Source: Planctomycetales bacterium
Lineage (GTDB): Bacteria; Planctomycetota; Planctomycetia; Planctomycetales; Planctomycetaceae
Reading direction: 5' to 3'
Assembly: GCA_028285345.1 (NCBI GenBank)
Contig: JANQPT010000044.1
Location: 558,001-622,000, forward strand
Length of the DNA stretch: 64,000 nucleotides
Position 1 is the stretch's first letter. Each line of letters opens with the position of its first letter. Shown here piece by piece: positions 9,828 to 20,000 of the stretch. The notes under the pieces were generated by a model. It made no database searches. It was not told the DNA's origin and worked only from the letters and a program-made list of their open reading frames with translations. The translations under genes and the position numbers were made by a program.

Positions 9828-10628
9828 TCATGCGACCGCCAACTCCTGAATTCGCTCTCCGGCTTCTCCGTTGACGAATTGAGAGACGCGGGGATCTGAG
9901 GAGGAAAACGCCTCCTCGGCGGTTCCCTCGAAAATGATCTGTGGTTCGTCCGGTTGCAGGCGCGACAGCGGATAGAACATCACGACGCGGTCGGCCACTT
10001 TCTTGACGGTTGTCATGTCGTGAGTCACGACAATGCTCGTCACCGGACGGCGGGCGCGGGTCTGTAGGATCAGGCTGTTGATCACGTCGCTCATGATCGG
10101 ATCCAGGCCGGTTGTTGGTTCGTCGTACATCATGATTTCCGGGACCAGCGACAGGGCGCGGGCCAATCCGACCCGTTTTTTCATTCCGCCCGACAATTCC
10201 GCCGGCTTTTTGCGGCAGACGGAGACGGGCAATCCAACTTCCAGCAGCCGCTCTTCGACGATGGTCCGAATCTTCTGCTCCGGCAACACCGTATTCTGAC
10301 GTAGCGGAAACGCGACGTTTTCGAAGACGTCCAAACTGTCAAACAGCGCCGCTCCTTGAAAGAGATAACCGAACCGCTGACGTTCACGTGCCATCTCCCG
10401 TTCACTACGGTCGCTGAGCGGGCGTCCTTCCAACAGTGCCGTGCCCGCCGTCGGTTGCAAGAGCCCGATCAGCAGCTTCATCGTCACGCTCTTTCCGCAG
10501 CCGCTTTCGCCGATGACGACCAGCGTCTCGCCGCGCTGCAGGCTCAGATTGATGTCGCGCAGCACATGTTGCCGGCCGAACTTCTTCGACGCGTGCTGAA
10601 GTTCCAGGATCGGAGTGGGAGCCGTCAT
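9828..10628 (-). CDS. mlaF: ABC transporter ATP-binding protein, MlaF type
   Basis: A protein of about 266 aa, the ATPase subunit of the phospholipid ABC transporter. Visible motifs are Walker [10 protein letters not shown], the signature [15 protein letters not shown] (the K-K-R form is typical of MlaF), Walker [14 protein letters not shown], and the switch His in V-V-T-H-D-M. ATG at 10628 is taken as start. A TTG at 10649 would instead overlap the stop of the permease gene by 4 bp, which is also plausible for a coupled operon. It lies between the permease and the MCE gene. Confidence 0.9.
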   Translation of the reverse strand: MTAPTPILELQHASKKFGRQHVLRDINLSLQRGETLVVIGESGCGKSVTMKLLIGLLQPTAGTALLEGRPLSDRSEREMARERQRFGYLFQGAALFDSLDVFENVAFPLRQNTVLPEQKIRTIVEERLLEVGLPVSVCRKKPAELSGGMKKRVGLARALSLVPEIMMYDEPTTGLDPIMSDVINSLILQTRARRPVTSIVVTHDMTTVKKVADRVVMFYPLSRLQPDEPQIIFEGTAEEAFSSSDPRVSQFVNGEAGERIQELAVA

Positions 10629-10645
10629 TATTGGAGAAGAAGCGA

Positions 10646-11527
10646 TCAAGCCAGGTGAGCTATCAGGGTCGACGGATCAGTCTGCAGCACCATTCCGCCG
10701 CCGTACGAGGGCCACAAGGTGTAGTACAGTGCCTGTAAAAATGCGCCGAGCGCGAAATCGAGCGCCAAGATCAAGACAAAGGAGAAGACAAACGCCTCTG
10801 TCGCCGCACGGCCGACTCCTTCGGCCCCTGCGGAACAGTTAAACCCGCGATGGCATGCGATCACGGCGATCGCAGCGCCGAAGAACGTGCTCTTAAACGT
10901 TCCTGCGAACAGATCATACGGTCCGACGTAGTCGATCGCGTGCAGCCAGTAGTGGTGGCTGTTGATTCCCAGCACATAGCTGCTGAAAAACCAGCCGCCC
11001 AAAATTCCGGTCGCATCGGCCACAATCGTCAGCAGGGGAATCAGCAGAAAACAGGCCAGGAATCGCGGCACAACGAGGTAATTCACCGGATTGGCGCCCA
11101 TCGCCCACAGTGCGTCGATTTGCTCGGTGACCCGCATCGTCCCCAGTTCCGCGGCGATCGCGCTGCCTACGCGGCCGGCCAACATCGTGGCCGCCAGCAC
11201 CGGGCCCAGTTCTTTGACCAAGGAAATATTGATTACCGCCCCCAAGCGGGTCTCCATATGCATCAGCCGAAACTGGTCGTATGTCTGAACGGCCAGCACC
11301 ATGCCGATGAATCCACCCGTGACGATCACGACCGGCAGACTGAGCACGCCCGTTTGATACAAGCTCGGCAACAGCACTCGCGGTTTGGGCAACCGTGACG
11401 ACATCCAGTACAGAATCTTCGTGAAGAAGATCGTCACATCGCCGACCGCTTCCACGACGGCCAGAGTCGTCTTACCCAGCGTGCGAATCGGCCCGAGGCG
11501 CTCGTTCGGTAAGGTCGCGGTCGACAT
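10646..11527 (-). CDS. mlaE: MlaE-type ABC permease
   Basis: A protein of about 293 aa, the permease of the MlaE/YrbE family, with five to six membrane helices. Diagnostic segments are [20 protein letters not shown], the [16 protein letters not shown] block with [10 protein letters not shown], and a conserved [19 protein letters not shown] near the C-terminus. I start at ATG 11527 (M-S-T-A-T-L-P). An in-frame start at 11581 would add 18 polar, basic residues with no better ribosome-binding site. It is first in the operon with the ATPase and MCE genes. Confidence 0.9.
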   Translation of the reverse strand: MSTATLPNERLGPIRTLGKTTLAVVEAVGDVTIFFTKILYWMSSRLPKPRVLLPSLYQTGVLSLPVVIVTGGFIGMVLAVQTYDQFRLMHMETRLGAVINISLVKELGPVLAATMLAGRVGSAIAAELGTMRVTEQIDALWAMGANPVNYLVVPRFLACFLLIPLLTIVADATGILGGWFFSSYVLGINSHHYWLHAIDYVGPYDLFAGTFKSTFFGAAIAVIACHRGFNCSAGAEGVGRAATEAFVFSFVLILALDFALGAFLQALYYTLWPSYGGGMVLQTDPSTLIAHLA

Positions 11528-11747
11528 CTTGAAAGTCCGTCTTCGGTGACTCGCGCTCGGCTGCGACGCCGCGGCACGCAACGAGTGTTGCGTGGTCAGT
11601 GCGGACTGTCATCTAATGCTGAGCTGGGAGAGAGGTTTGCGAGACGGGAGGTTATCCGCTTTCACAGATTGAGGCGAGGCCAGTTTGAGCGCGTGCGACC
11701 GCGGGTGCATTCCCCGGAATGTGCGCGACAGCGAAGACTCTTCCGGG

Positions 11748-11898
11748 TGGCCGCGATTGCAACGCAATCGGGGTGCCGCAGGCACACGAGGCCGCAATTT
11801 CACCGTTCTCCGTCTGGCGCAAACGCATGACATTTTGACGCTGAAATTGCGGCCTCTTGCAGGCTGCGCCTGCCCCGATTGCTGCGCAATCGCGGCCA
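11748..11898. repeat. Long imperfect inverted repeat, arms about 60 bp
   Basis: The left arm (11748-11806) and right arm (11838-11898) are imperfect reverse complements around a spacer of about 31 bp. Shared blocks are TGGCCGCGATTGC, GCAATCGGGG, and GAGGCCGCAATTTCA. The element lies in the 540-bp gap upstream of the mlaE operon and the PQQ-propeller gene. It has no coding potential on either strand. It could be a MITE-like non-autonomous element or a degenerate palindromic intergenic repeat; as RNA it would fold into a long hairpin. The rest of the gap (11528-11747 and 11899-12124) shows nothing further. Confidence 0.75.
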
Positions 11899-12124
11899 TC
11901 CTGGGCATGACGATCCATGTTTCAGATGAATCGAGATGGCAGACCGTAGGGTCAGATGTGCAGACCGAAAACAGGCTGCGAACTCCATTCAATGAATTGC
12001 GTGCGAACCGTTTTCGATGAAACCACACTCGGTTCATTCGAGATGCACGTCACTGGCCACGGTCCGCACAGCGGACCCTACGTCTAAGCGGCCGTGGTCC
12101 GGCTCCGGCGATTGATCGCGCCGT

Positions 12125-13777
12125 TCATTGTGAGATGTCGTAGCAGGCGGCTTCGCGCGCGTTGCGGACGAACAGCCGTCCGCGCACCAGTGTTGGGTGG
12201 TTCCAGGTCTTGCCCTCGATTGCTTGGAACCGGGCGAGCGGTTTGCTCTTTTTTGGCTCGGCTTTGATCAGCAGGACCTCGCCCGATTCGGCGAGCACCA
12301 GCAGCAAGTCATCCAACAACAAGATCTGGCCATAGCCGAAGCGGCCCGCTTTCCATTTGCGTTTGCCCGTTTTGAGATCAAGGCAGGTCAGCACTCCTTC
12401 ATCGAGACCGTACACAAAGCCGTCCTTGACGACGACGTCATTGAATTTGGCTTTCAGACGGATTGACTTCCAGACTTGTTCCGCGGTCCATTCCTCGCCG
12501 TCTCGGAGGACATTCACCAATCCGGCACCGACGCTGTAACCGGAGGCGATGAAAAGTTGGTCCTCTCCGATTTGGTACGGGACGATCGCGTTGACCTTGG
12601 GACTGACCTGCCAGGGCAAATGCCACAGCACGTCTCCAGTTTCCGGCTGATGTCCGGTCAGTCCGTTGCCGGAAAAGACGAGTATCTGGCGAACTCCGTG
12701 CAGTTCGGCCAGACGCGGCGAACTGTACGACGCGGCACCCTGCCCCGCCGCCCAGACGCGTTCGCCGGTCAGTCGGTCATATGCGACGACGCCGGCATTA
12801 TCGGGCCCGCCCGCGTTGACGACCACCAGATCATCGAACACCAACGGAGAACCCGACATTCCCCACTGCAATAGTTTCGCTCCCGTGTCATCAAGAATGT
12901 TCTTGGCCCAGACCACCTCCCCTGTGTGCGCATCGAGACAGTTCAATTGGCCCGTCGCACCCTGTGCATAGACCAACCCGTCGAAATAGGTCGGAGTCGC
13001 TCGTGGGCCGTCGCTACCCATACTCTCGGAGAATCGAGTTCGGTCGGAATGGGACCAGATTTGCTCGCCCGATTCCGCGTCGTAGCAGACCACCGCTTCG
13101 TCCTCGAGATGCTGTTCCTGCGTGATCGCCAACCCGCCCATGACAATGAATGACGACCAGCCCGGGCCGATCGGATGCCGCCAGATTTCTTCAGGAGGAT
13201 GTTCCTCCCAGTCGGTGCGGATCCCTGAGTCGGGAACGTTTCCATGTCGGTCGATCCCGCGAAATTGCGGCCAATCCCCCGCTGTGACGACAATCTCATC
13301 GATGCCGCCCGAGTCAGCCATTTTCTTTGAAACTGATTGAGTCTCACGGTACTCAGCCGCAGCCGCTTCGGCGGTTTGTGACCAACGAAATGACAAGACT
13401 GGAAACAGCTCACCTGTGAATTCGTCGACTCGAAACATCGAGCGAAATCCGATAACTCCTAGGACGACGATTCCCAGTCCGATGAACCGCGTTTTCCAGC
13501 GGACGCGGCTGGCGAACATCCACCAGATGAGTAATAGGGCCGGCACGATCATGCCCGTCAGCCAGAGCGTAACGGACTGGATCGGGCGATTCTCCCGAGC
13601 AACCCACCACATGATCGAATCGACAACCACGGCCAGACCGACGATCAATGCCGCAGGCCACCAGCGAAGCCCGGCAGGCGCGCCGGGGACATCGACAATT
13701 TCCTGTTCCACATCGTGCTGCGGTGGATCCGTGCGGTCGTTGGCGTTGTCAGAGCGGTCAACGTTGGATTCATCCAT
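12125..13777 (-). CDS. Membrane-anchored PQQ-like beta-propeller repeat protein
   Basis: A protein of about 550 aa. The acidic N-terminus is followed by three membrane helices (about 38-130): P-A-A-L-I-V-G-L-A-V-V-V-D-S, L-T-G-M-I-V-P-A-L-L-L-I-W-W, and F-I-G-L-G-I-V-V-L-G-V-I-G-F. The rest is an outside-facing eight-bladed propeller of the PQQ/outer-membrane-assembly (BamB-like) type. Repeats include W-P-Q-F-R-G-I-D-R-H-G-N, C-Y-D-A-E-S-G-E-Q-I-W, C-L-D-A-H-T-G-E-V-V-W, A-Y-D-R-L-T-G-E-R-V-W and C-L-D-L-K-T-G-K-R-K-W. Planctomycetes have many such proteins, and most are of unknown function without a bound quinone. ATG 13777 is chosen because GGGGAG precedes it. The gene ends before the same-strand sulfatase gene's downstream region. 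Confidence 0.85.
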   Translation of the reverse strand: MDESNVDRSDNANDRTDPPQHDVEQEIVDVPGAPAGLRWWPAALIVGLAVVVDSIMWWVARENRPIQSVTLWLTGMIVPALLLIWWMFASRVRWKTRFIGLGIVVLGVIGFRSMFRVDEFTGELFPVLSFRWSQTAEAAAAEYRETQSVSKKMADSGGIDEIVVTAGDWPQFRGIDRHGNVPDSGIRTDWEEHPPEEIWRHPIGPGWSSFIVMGGLAITQEQHLEDEAVVCYDAESGEQIWSHSDRTRFSESMGSDGPRATPTYFDGLVYAQGATGQLNCLDAHTGEVVWAKNILDDTGAKLLQWGMSGSPLVFDDLVVVNAGGPDNAGVVAYDRLTGERVWAAGQGAASYSSPRLAELHGVRQILVFSGNGLTGHQPETGDVLWHLPWQVSPKVNAIVPYQIGEDQLFIASGYSVGAGLVNVLRDGEEWTAEQVWKSIRLKAKFNDVVVKDGFVYGLDEGVLTCLDLKTGKRKWKAGRFGYGQILLLDDLLLVLAESGEVLLIKAEPKKSKPLARFQAIEGKTWNHPTLVRGRLFVRNAREAACYDISQ

Positions 13778-13863
13778 CTTATGGGCGCTCCCCAAGCTCG
13801 GGCTGCAGTTGGCAAATCATCTGCCGTCATTGTAGCGCTTCGGAGCGGATCGAAAAGATCACC

Positions 13864-15213
13864 TTACGGCCGGTCCACACGTTTGCCGGTCCGTCGGTCG
13901 AATTTCCGAGGGCGGCGTTGCTCAGGGACACGATCACCGGTCGCCTCGCGCGAATCGGCAAGCTTCTGTTTCAGCTCATCGCGAATCTTCGCGTAGGCCG
14001 GGTCGTCGGCAACGTTGTGCATTTCGTAAGGGTCTTTCTGCAGATCATAGAGCTCCGCTGCAGGTCGAGGTACGGCGAAGCACTGCAGTTGATTCGCCGG
14101 CAGCTTTCCCTCGTCGTGGAGACGCAGCATCGCCTGGTAAGTCTCGCCGCGAACCGCGTCCGCTGGAGGTGTGCCGGGCAAATCTTGATAGCCGTTTTCG
14201 ATGTATTTGTATCGCAGCGTACGCACTGCTCGGTCGTGAGCATTGAAATCATGCCAATTGTGTTCCGCATAGATTTCCTCACGCGTCTTGGCTTGCGGAT
14301 TGGCGAGGACTCGCGCAAAACTCTTGCCCTGAAACGTCGGGCCGGCGTCGATCGCCGCTAATTCCAAAAGTGTGGGCGCCAAGTCGATCGAGCTGATCAG
14401 CGATTGCGTCGCGCCGCCCGGCTCGACACCCTTCGGCCAGCGGACGATCCACGGCGTCTTGATGCCGCTATCGTAAATGGTCGTTTTCCCGCGCGGAAAC
14501 GGCCTGCCGTTGTCGCTCAAAAACACGACCACCGTATTCTCGGCGTCCCCTTGCTTTTCCAGTTCCGCGAGCACTTCTCCCACGACCGCATCCATTCGCG
14601 TGATCTCGTCATAGTACATCGCCAGATCACGCTTTGTTTCCGGAACGTCGGGCAAATAGGGCGGCACCACGGCATCGTCGGGTTGATGCGGCTGTGAGAT
14701 GGTACCGGGCCGATAAGGACGATGCGGATCGAAAAAGGCCATCCACATAAAAAAGGGACGGTTGCGGGGGCGTTGTTTGATTGCAGTCTGCCAAACGTTC
14801 TCGCGGCCGCCGTACAACTTGTCGAAGTTCTTCTTCTCGTCCGGCCCGAGATGCCATTTTCCCGCCGCGGCGGTGTAGTATCCCGCCTCTTGGAGCAATT
14901 TCGCCACCGTGATCTGATCTGCGGGAAGCGGTTGGTGCAATTCCGGCGCGCCGGTGTTGTGCGGATATCGACCTGTCAAGATGCTGCAGCGGCTGGGGCT
15001 GCATGAACTGCAGGTCAGAAAGGCGTTGTCGAACCGCATCCCATGCCGGGCCAACTCATCGATGTGCGGCGTGCGAATGTTCGGATGCCCGTACGCCCCG
15101 CAATCATTCCAGCCCATGTCGTCGGCGATGAATATCAGAAAATTCGGCCGCTCTGCTGCTTGAATCGTGTTGCAGAGGCCAAGCAAGAGGATCGAGACGA
15201 AACTGAAACGCAT
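13864..15213 (-). CDS. Secreted sulfatase (formylglycine type)
   Basis: A 449-aa hydrolase that removes sulfate from sulfated compounds, often algal polysaccharides. A signal peptide covers residues 1-19. Metal-binding D31-D32 is in I-F-I-A-D-D-M-G-W-N-D. The maturation box C71-S-P-S-R followed by C-S-I-L-T-G-R-Y-P gives the formylglycine nucleophile at C71. Further conserved blocks are A-A-G-K-W-H-L-G, V-V-F-L-S-D-N-G, and the C-terminal L-Y-D-L-Q-K-D-P-Y-E-M-H-N. Length fits S1-family sulfatases. A cognate formylglycine-generating enzyme is not in the window. It lies between the PQQ-propeller and DCC genes on the same strand, with gaps over 60 bp. The substrate cannot be inferred. Confidence 0.93.
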   Translation of the reverse strand: MRFSFVSILLLGLCNTIQAAERPNFLIFIADDMGWNDCGAYGHPNIRTPHIDELARHGMRFDNAFLTCSSCSPSRCSILTGRYPHNTGAPELHQPLPADQITVAKLLQEAGYYTAAAGKWHLGPDEKKNFDKLYGGRENVWQTAIKQRPRNRPFFMWMAFFDPHRPYRPGTISQPHQPDDAVVPPYLPDVPETKRDLAMYYDEITRMDAVVGEVLAELEKQGDAENTVVVFLSDNGRPFPRGKTTIYDSGIKTPWIVRWPKGVEPGGATQSLISSIDLAPTLLELAAIDAGPTFQGKSFARVLANPQAKTREEIYAEHNWHDFNAHDRAVRTLRYKYIENGYQDLPGTPPADAVRGETYQAMLRLHDEGKLPANQLQCFAVPRPAAELYDLQKDPYEMHNVADDPAYAKIRDELKQKLADSREATGDRVPEQRRPRKFDRRTGKRVDRP

Positions 15214-15275
15214 GGCGATTCCTTAGAGGTCGATGATGGCGGCGTGAATCGTCTATGAAATCCGAACTGCGCGGG

Positions 15276-15737
15276 TCAATCCAAAAACCGCTCGCGCTCT
15301 TGGGCTGTCGGCAAGCGGCACGTTTCTTTTTTCCCAAACAGGCGATAGCGAATCTTGGCCACGCATGAGTAAGCAATGTTTCGAAGCGGCAGCGGGATGA
15401 TCCAAAACAGACCGGCCAACAACTTCCAGATCCCTCCCAGTTTCGACAAAATGCGGACGACGGCGGCGGAGCGGTCGTATTCGTCACCCCGGTCCCAGAG
15501 TACGACCGAGTCGAGTGCCTGTTCAGCCGGCAGATTCAACAAGCGGGCGGCCGTTGTGCCCTGAAGTGGCGCGAATCGAAATATTCCTGCGTGGTCACGG
15601 GCCATTACGAAGTTGACAAAGTGGTTACACAGACCGCAGACCCCGTCAAAGAAAATGATCGGCTCCGACGGCTCCGCATCAGTTGATGCAGGCGGATCGA
15701 GCGTGGAATTCTGTGAATTGGAGTCGTTCACGGTCAT
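15276..15737 (-). CDS. DCC-family thiol-disulfide oxidoreductase-like protein
   Basis: A 153-aa protein whose core reads I-I-F-F-D-G-V-C-G-L-C-N-H-F-V-N-F, the D-x-x-C-x-x-C signature that names the DCC (YuxK, DUF393) family. This is followed by R-F-A-P-L-Q-G, V-V-L-W-D-R-G and a C-terminal R-Y-R-L-F-G-K-K-E block. The N-terminal ~25 residues are polar and probably disordered. The family is presumed to carry out thiol-disulfide exchange in the cytoplasm, but no substrate is known. It starts at ATG 15737 and ends 62 bp before the sulfatase start, so the two could be cotranscribed. Confidence 0.85.
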   Translation of the reverse strand: MTVNDSNSQNSTLDPPASTDAEPSEPIIFFDGVCGLCNHFVNFVMARDHAGIFRFAPLQGTTAARLLNLPAEQALDSVVLWDRGDEYDRSAAVVRILSKLGGIWKLLAGLFWIIPLPLRNIAYSCVAKIRYRLFGKKETCRLPTAQERERFLD

Positions 15738-15943
15738 CTTTCATGCACGTTTGATCAGAACATTCAATGGGATCGGTGCGCCAATTGTAAACCGTTACCG
15801 CCCATCAACTTTAACGCGTGCCGTCGAATTCTGGAACCCGGCGCGTTATAACTCCCCCCGCAGGCCCGTCTTGGGAACGGGGGTCGTATCCCGAAGACGA
15901 CTCTGATCGTCCACACCGCAATGGAGAATCCGAAAATTATTGG

Positions 15944-16119
15944 CCACAGAGATCACAGAGGCCACTGAGGCAATCGGTAAGGAATTCGCTGCAGCGACTG
16001 TCGTGCGGACCGTGCCGGTTCAGCACAATTTGTAAGCGCCAATATTTGCATCACTCGATTTCAAAGCCCTTCATCATCAGTTGCAGTGAATTTCTCTGTG
16101 ACCTCTGTGATCTCTGTGG
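15944..16119. repeat. Inverted repeat pair, perfect 18-bp arms
   Basis: CCACAGAGATCACAGAGG at 15944-15961 is the exact reverse complement of 16102-16119. About 140 bp separate the arms, and the sequence around the arms is CACAGAG-rich. The same CACAGAG-type words occur in intergenic repeats of many environmental bacteria, so this is probably a dispersed non-coding repeat or a MITE-like unit. It fills most of the 467-bp gap 15738-16204, which otherwise shows nothing. Confidence 0.7.
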
Positions 16120-16204
16120 CTGCAATCAGATTCGCGAATTGAATTGATCAACGACGTAAACAGGTATCGGCTGTAGTTGCCACAGACGGTGTCGACGGAC
16201 GAAC

Positions 16205-16651
16205 GTGAGATATTTCGCAATGGAAGACCTGACACTCGACATTGGCGGCGAAGGCCGGCATTTGTCCGCTTGGAACATCAATCCTAGCCGCACGGTCACT
16301 CTCGGGCCGAATCGTGGACGAACGATTCCTCGATTGATCCGCGCCCGTGCCGACGCCCTTCCCTTTCCTGCCGACACGGTGCGGCAAGTGATCGTTGAGC
16401 GTACGCCGCTCACGCGAGCCGCAGTGCGGGAAATCGCGCGTGTCATCCGTCCCGACGGCCGCGTCATTTTGCGACATGTGCCGCTCCCGCATGGCGATCG
16501 GCATCAGGCGGCCGTGGGAATATTGGGAGGTCTGGTGCGGAGAACTTCAGCAACACTCCACGGTCAATCGGTCATGGAAACAATCATCGATGTCGGCGAT
16601 AAGTCCTCCCCGCCCGAAGCCGTGCGGAACGACACGGGTCCACACGACTGA
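16205..16651 (+). CDS. Methyltransferase-like protein (short class I SAM fold)
   Basis: A 148-aa protein. The middle part A-R-A-D-A-L-P-F-P-A-D-T-V, followed by A-A-V-R-E-I-A-R-V-I-R-P-D-G-R-V-I-L-R-H, matches the second half of class I SAM-dependent methyltransferases (the motif where a Leu-Pro-Phe precedes the substrate strand, then the R-V-L-x-P-G-G loop). The first SAM-binding glycine loop is weak: the N-terminus has L-D-I-G-G-E-G-R but is short. It may be a small divergent methyltransferase or a degraded one. The frame opens with GTG 16205; ATG at 16220 is an alternative start. It stands alone. Confidence 0.5.
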   Translation: MRYFAMEDLTLDIGGEGRHLSAWNINPSRTVTLGPNRGRTIPRLIRARADALPFPADTVRQVIVERTPLTRAAVREIARVIRPDGRVILRHVPLPHGDRHQAAVGILGGLVRRTSATLHGQSVMETIIDVGDKSSPPEAVRNDTGPHD

Positions 16652-17003
16652 GCTGTCGAGAGAGTCCGGATAGAAAGCTCCGCAACAGTACTCAATGTCG
16701 CCACAACAGAGCTGCGCCGCAATCAAAGCCAACACAGCACCGTTTTTTTCGAAACCATGTCGACCGATTGCGGTCGTGCGCGATGATCACGGCCGGGACA
16801 CACACCAGTCCCGTGTTCCATTGCACAGAACTGCAAAAGATCTACCCAACCAATGAGGATTTGAACCGTTCGTAGCACAGATTGTCGGTTTTCGCCTAAA
16901 TAGCTAACCTTAGCCGTTGAACATTCAACTCCCCGACCGTTTTCGGAAGCCGGACAACCTATCGGCCTCGACAATTTGCTGATACGAACGCCGGAGCGGC
17001 TTT
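16652..17003. other. Intergenic gap upstream of the aas-like gene
   Basis: A 352-bp stretch with no recognisable gene, hairpin or repeat. It should contain the promoter of the acyltransferase fusion gene. A GGAG ribosome-binding site lies just before the ATG at 17004. Confidence 0.45.
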
Positions 17004-20000
17004 ATGAGTTCCCAGGAACAAACAACACGTGCCACCGCCGATGAGGAGCTTGGTTCACGGAGCTTTGTTGCTCTGTTGGCCACGCAATTCCTGGGCGCGA
17101 TGAACGACAATATGTTCCGCTGGCTGGCCGTATCGATCGCCATCACGAAGTTCGAGCAGCAGAATATTGAAAATCACATCGCACTGTCGATCGGACTGTT
17201 TTGCTTCACTCTGCCCTATTTGTTGTTTGTGCCCTATGCCGGCTACTACGCCGACAAGTACAGCAAACGCTCCGTGATCGTCGGCTGTAAAGTGGCCGAA
17301 ATCGTGATCATGCTGCTCGGGGTCGCCACAATCTATTTCGGCAGCACCACCGGCTTGTTCGCCGTGGTCGCATTAATGGGAGCGCAGAGTGCGCTCTTCG
17401 GGCCGGCGAAATTCGGCAGTATTCCCGAGTTGTTGCACGTCGACAAGCTGTCGTCGGGGAACGGCTGGATGGGATTAATCACGATTGTCGCCTCCGCCGC
17501 CGGCAATGTCTGCGGGTACCAGCTCTATGGACTTACCGGGCCGGACGGCACTGACCAACTTTGGATCTCGGCCGCCGCGTTGTTGGGCGTTGCGGCAATC
17601 GGGTTGTGGATGAGTGTTCGGATTCACCGCGTCGCGGCTGCGAACCCCGGAAAGTCGTTTCCACACAATCCAATCGTCGACACCGGGCGCAATCTGCGCA
17701 TGCTGTGGCGGAACAAGTATCTGCTGAGGGCCACGCTGGGAATTGCCTTTTTCTGGTTCCTTGCCTCATTGGCCAACATCAATATCGACATCTATGGAAC
17801 TGAGGATTTTAACCTCCCCCGTCCCAAGATCGGCATGTTGATGGCCGTACTGGTGGTCGGCGTGGGATTCGGAAGTCTGTTGGCGGGCCTGTGGTCTGGC
17901 GGCAAGGTCGAGTTAGGCATCGTGCCGTTGGGCACGCTCGGCATCGTGATCAGCTCGTTGATGTTGTACCGTTCCGGCAGTTCGGTTGACTTTGCAGCCG
18001 TCGACGGTGTGCAGCGGGCATTAGTGGAGTCGTGCGTTTGGCTGTTTGTGCTGGGCATCAGTGCCGGATTGTTCAACATCCCGTTGGAAGCATTCTTGCA
18101 GCACCGTAGCTCTGCAATTCATCGCGGCACGATTCTGGCTGCGGCGAACTTCGTCACATTCTCTGGAATCTTGTTGGTCTCGTTGATCTATCCGGTGATG
18201 CAAGGGCAACTGAACATGACCGCCAGCCAGGTCTTCCTGGCCACCGGCATTGGGACGATTCCAGTCCTGATCTATATCTTCACTCTGCTGCCCGGCGCCA
18301 CAATTCGCTTCATCTTCTGGTTACTGACGCGAACGGTTTATCGCGTGCGAGTCATCGGCCAGCAGAACTTGCCTGAATCCGGCGGAGCGCTGATCGTGGC
18401 CAATCATGTCTCCTGGGCCGACGGTGTATTGATTCTCACCAGCTCTTCACGACTGATTCGCTTTCTCGTCTATGCCGACTACGCGAAAAATCCGGGCCTC
18501 GCCTGGCTCTCGCGGACGATGAAGGCGATTCCCATCAAGAGCGGCGCGGGACCCAAAGCAATGGTCCGTGCCTTGCAAGAAGCCAAGCAGGCAGTGCAAA
18601 ATGGCGAGTTGGTTTGTATTTTTGCGGAAGGCCAGATCACACGGACCGGACAGCTGCAGCCGTTTCAGCGGGGGCTGATGCGGATTGTCGAAGGAACCCA
18701 GGCCCCGATTATTCCTGTCTATCTCGACGAGCTTTGGGGCAGCATCTTCAGCTATTCGGGCGGAAAGTTCTTCTGGAAATGGCCGCGTCACTGGCCGTAT
18801 CCCATCTCAATACACTTCGGAAAACCAATCCACCAACCGGACAACGTCAGCCAAGTACGGCAGGCGGTCCAGAACTTGGGAGTCCAAGCTATGGAACAGC
18901 GCAAGGGACGGCAAATGGTCTTGCCGCGGCAGTTTCTGCGGAATTGCCGCAAGAGCCTCTTTCGCCTGAAAATCTCCGATTCCACCGGCCAGGAATGCAC
19001 GGGCGGACAAACGCTGACGCGCGCCTTGGTGCTGCGCCGATTGCTCGAACGCGAAGTGCTTGCAAAAGATGAAAACATGGTCGGGGTGTTGCTCCCGCCG
19101 ACGGTCGGCGGTGCGCTGGTCAATGCCTCGCTCTCCATCGCGCGGCGGGTACCCGTCAATCTGAACTACACCGTCTCGTCGGAGATCATGAACTCCTGCA
19201 TCGCCCAATGCCGCATCAAGCATGTGCTCACCAGCCGCAAGGTGATGGAAAAGCTGAATCTCGAACTGGACGCCGAGGTGGTATACGTCGACGACCTCCG
19301 CAATAAAGTCACGACAGCAGACAAAGTGCTTTCCGCCGCCGCTGCTTATCTCACGCCGGCGTTTCTGCTCGAACGGCTGCTCGGGCTGACCAAGATTGGT
19401 GCCGACGACTTGTTGACGATCATCTTCACGTCCGGATCCACCGGTGAACCCAAGGGCGTGATGCTCACGCAACACAACATTTCCACAAATGTGGAAGCCA
19501 TCGATCAGATTTTCAGCTTTACGACGAAGGATACGATTATCGGCATCTTGCCATTCTTTCACTCGTTCGGTTTCACGGGAACATTGTGGCTCCCGCTCGC
19601 GCGCAGCATGGCGGTGACCTATCACGTCAGCCCGCTCGATGCCCGACAAATCGGCAAGCTGTGCCAGAAGTATAAGGCGACGATTCTTATCTCCACGCCC
19701 ACATTCCTGAGGTCATACATCAAGCGTTGTACTCCCGAACAATTTGAAACTGTGGACTTGGTAATCTGCGGTGCGGAGAAACTCCCCATCGATCTCATGC
19801 AGGCGTTCGAAGATAAATTCAACACGCGTCCCATTGAAGGGTACGGGACGACTGAACTCTCGCCCGTAGTCGCCGCCAATATTCCGAATCACCGTTCGAT
19901 GATGACCACGCAAGTCGGTACCAAGGAAGGCACGGTCGGTCATCCGGTTCCAGGTGTTGCCGCAAAGATCGTCGACCCCGAGACGGGCGAAGATCTCGGC

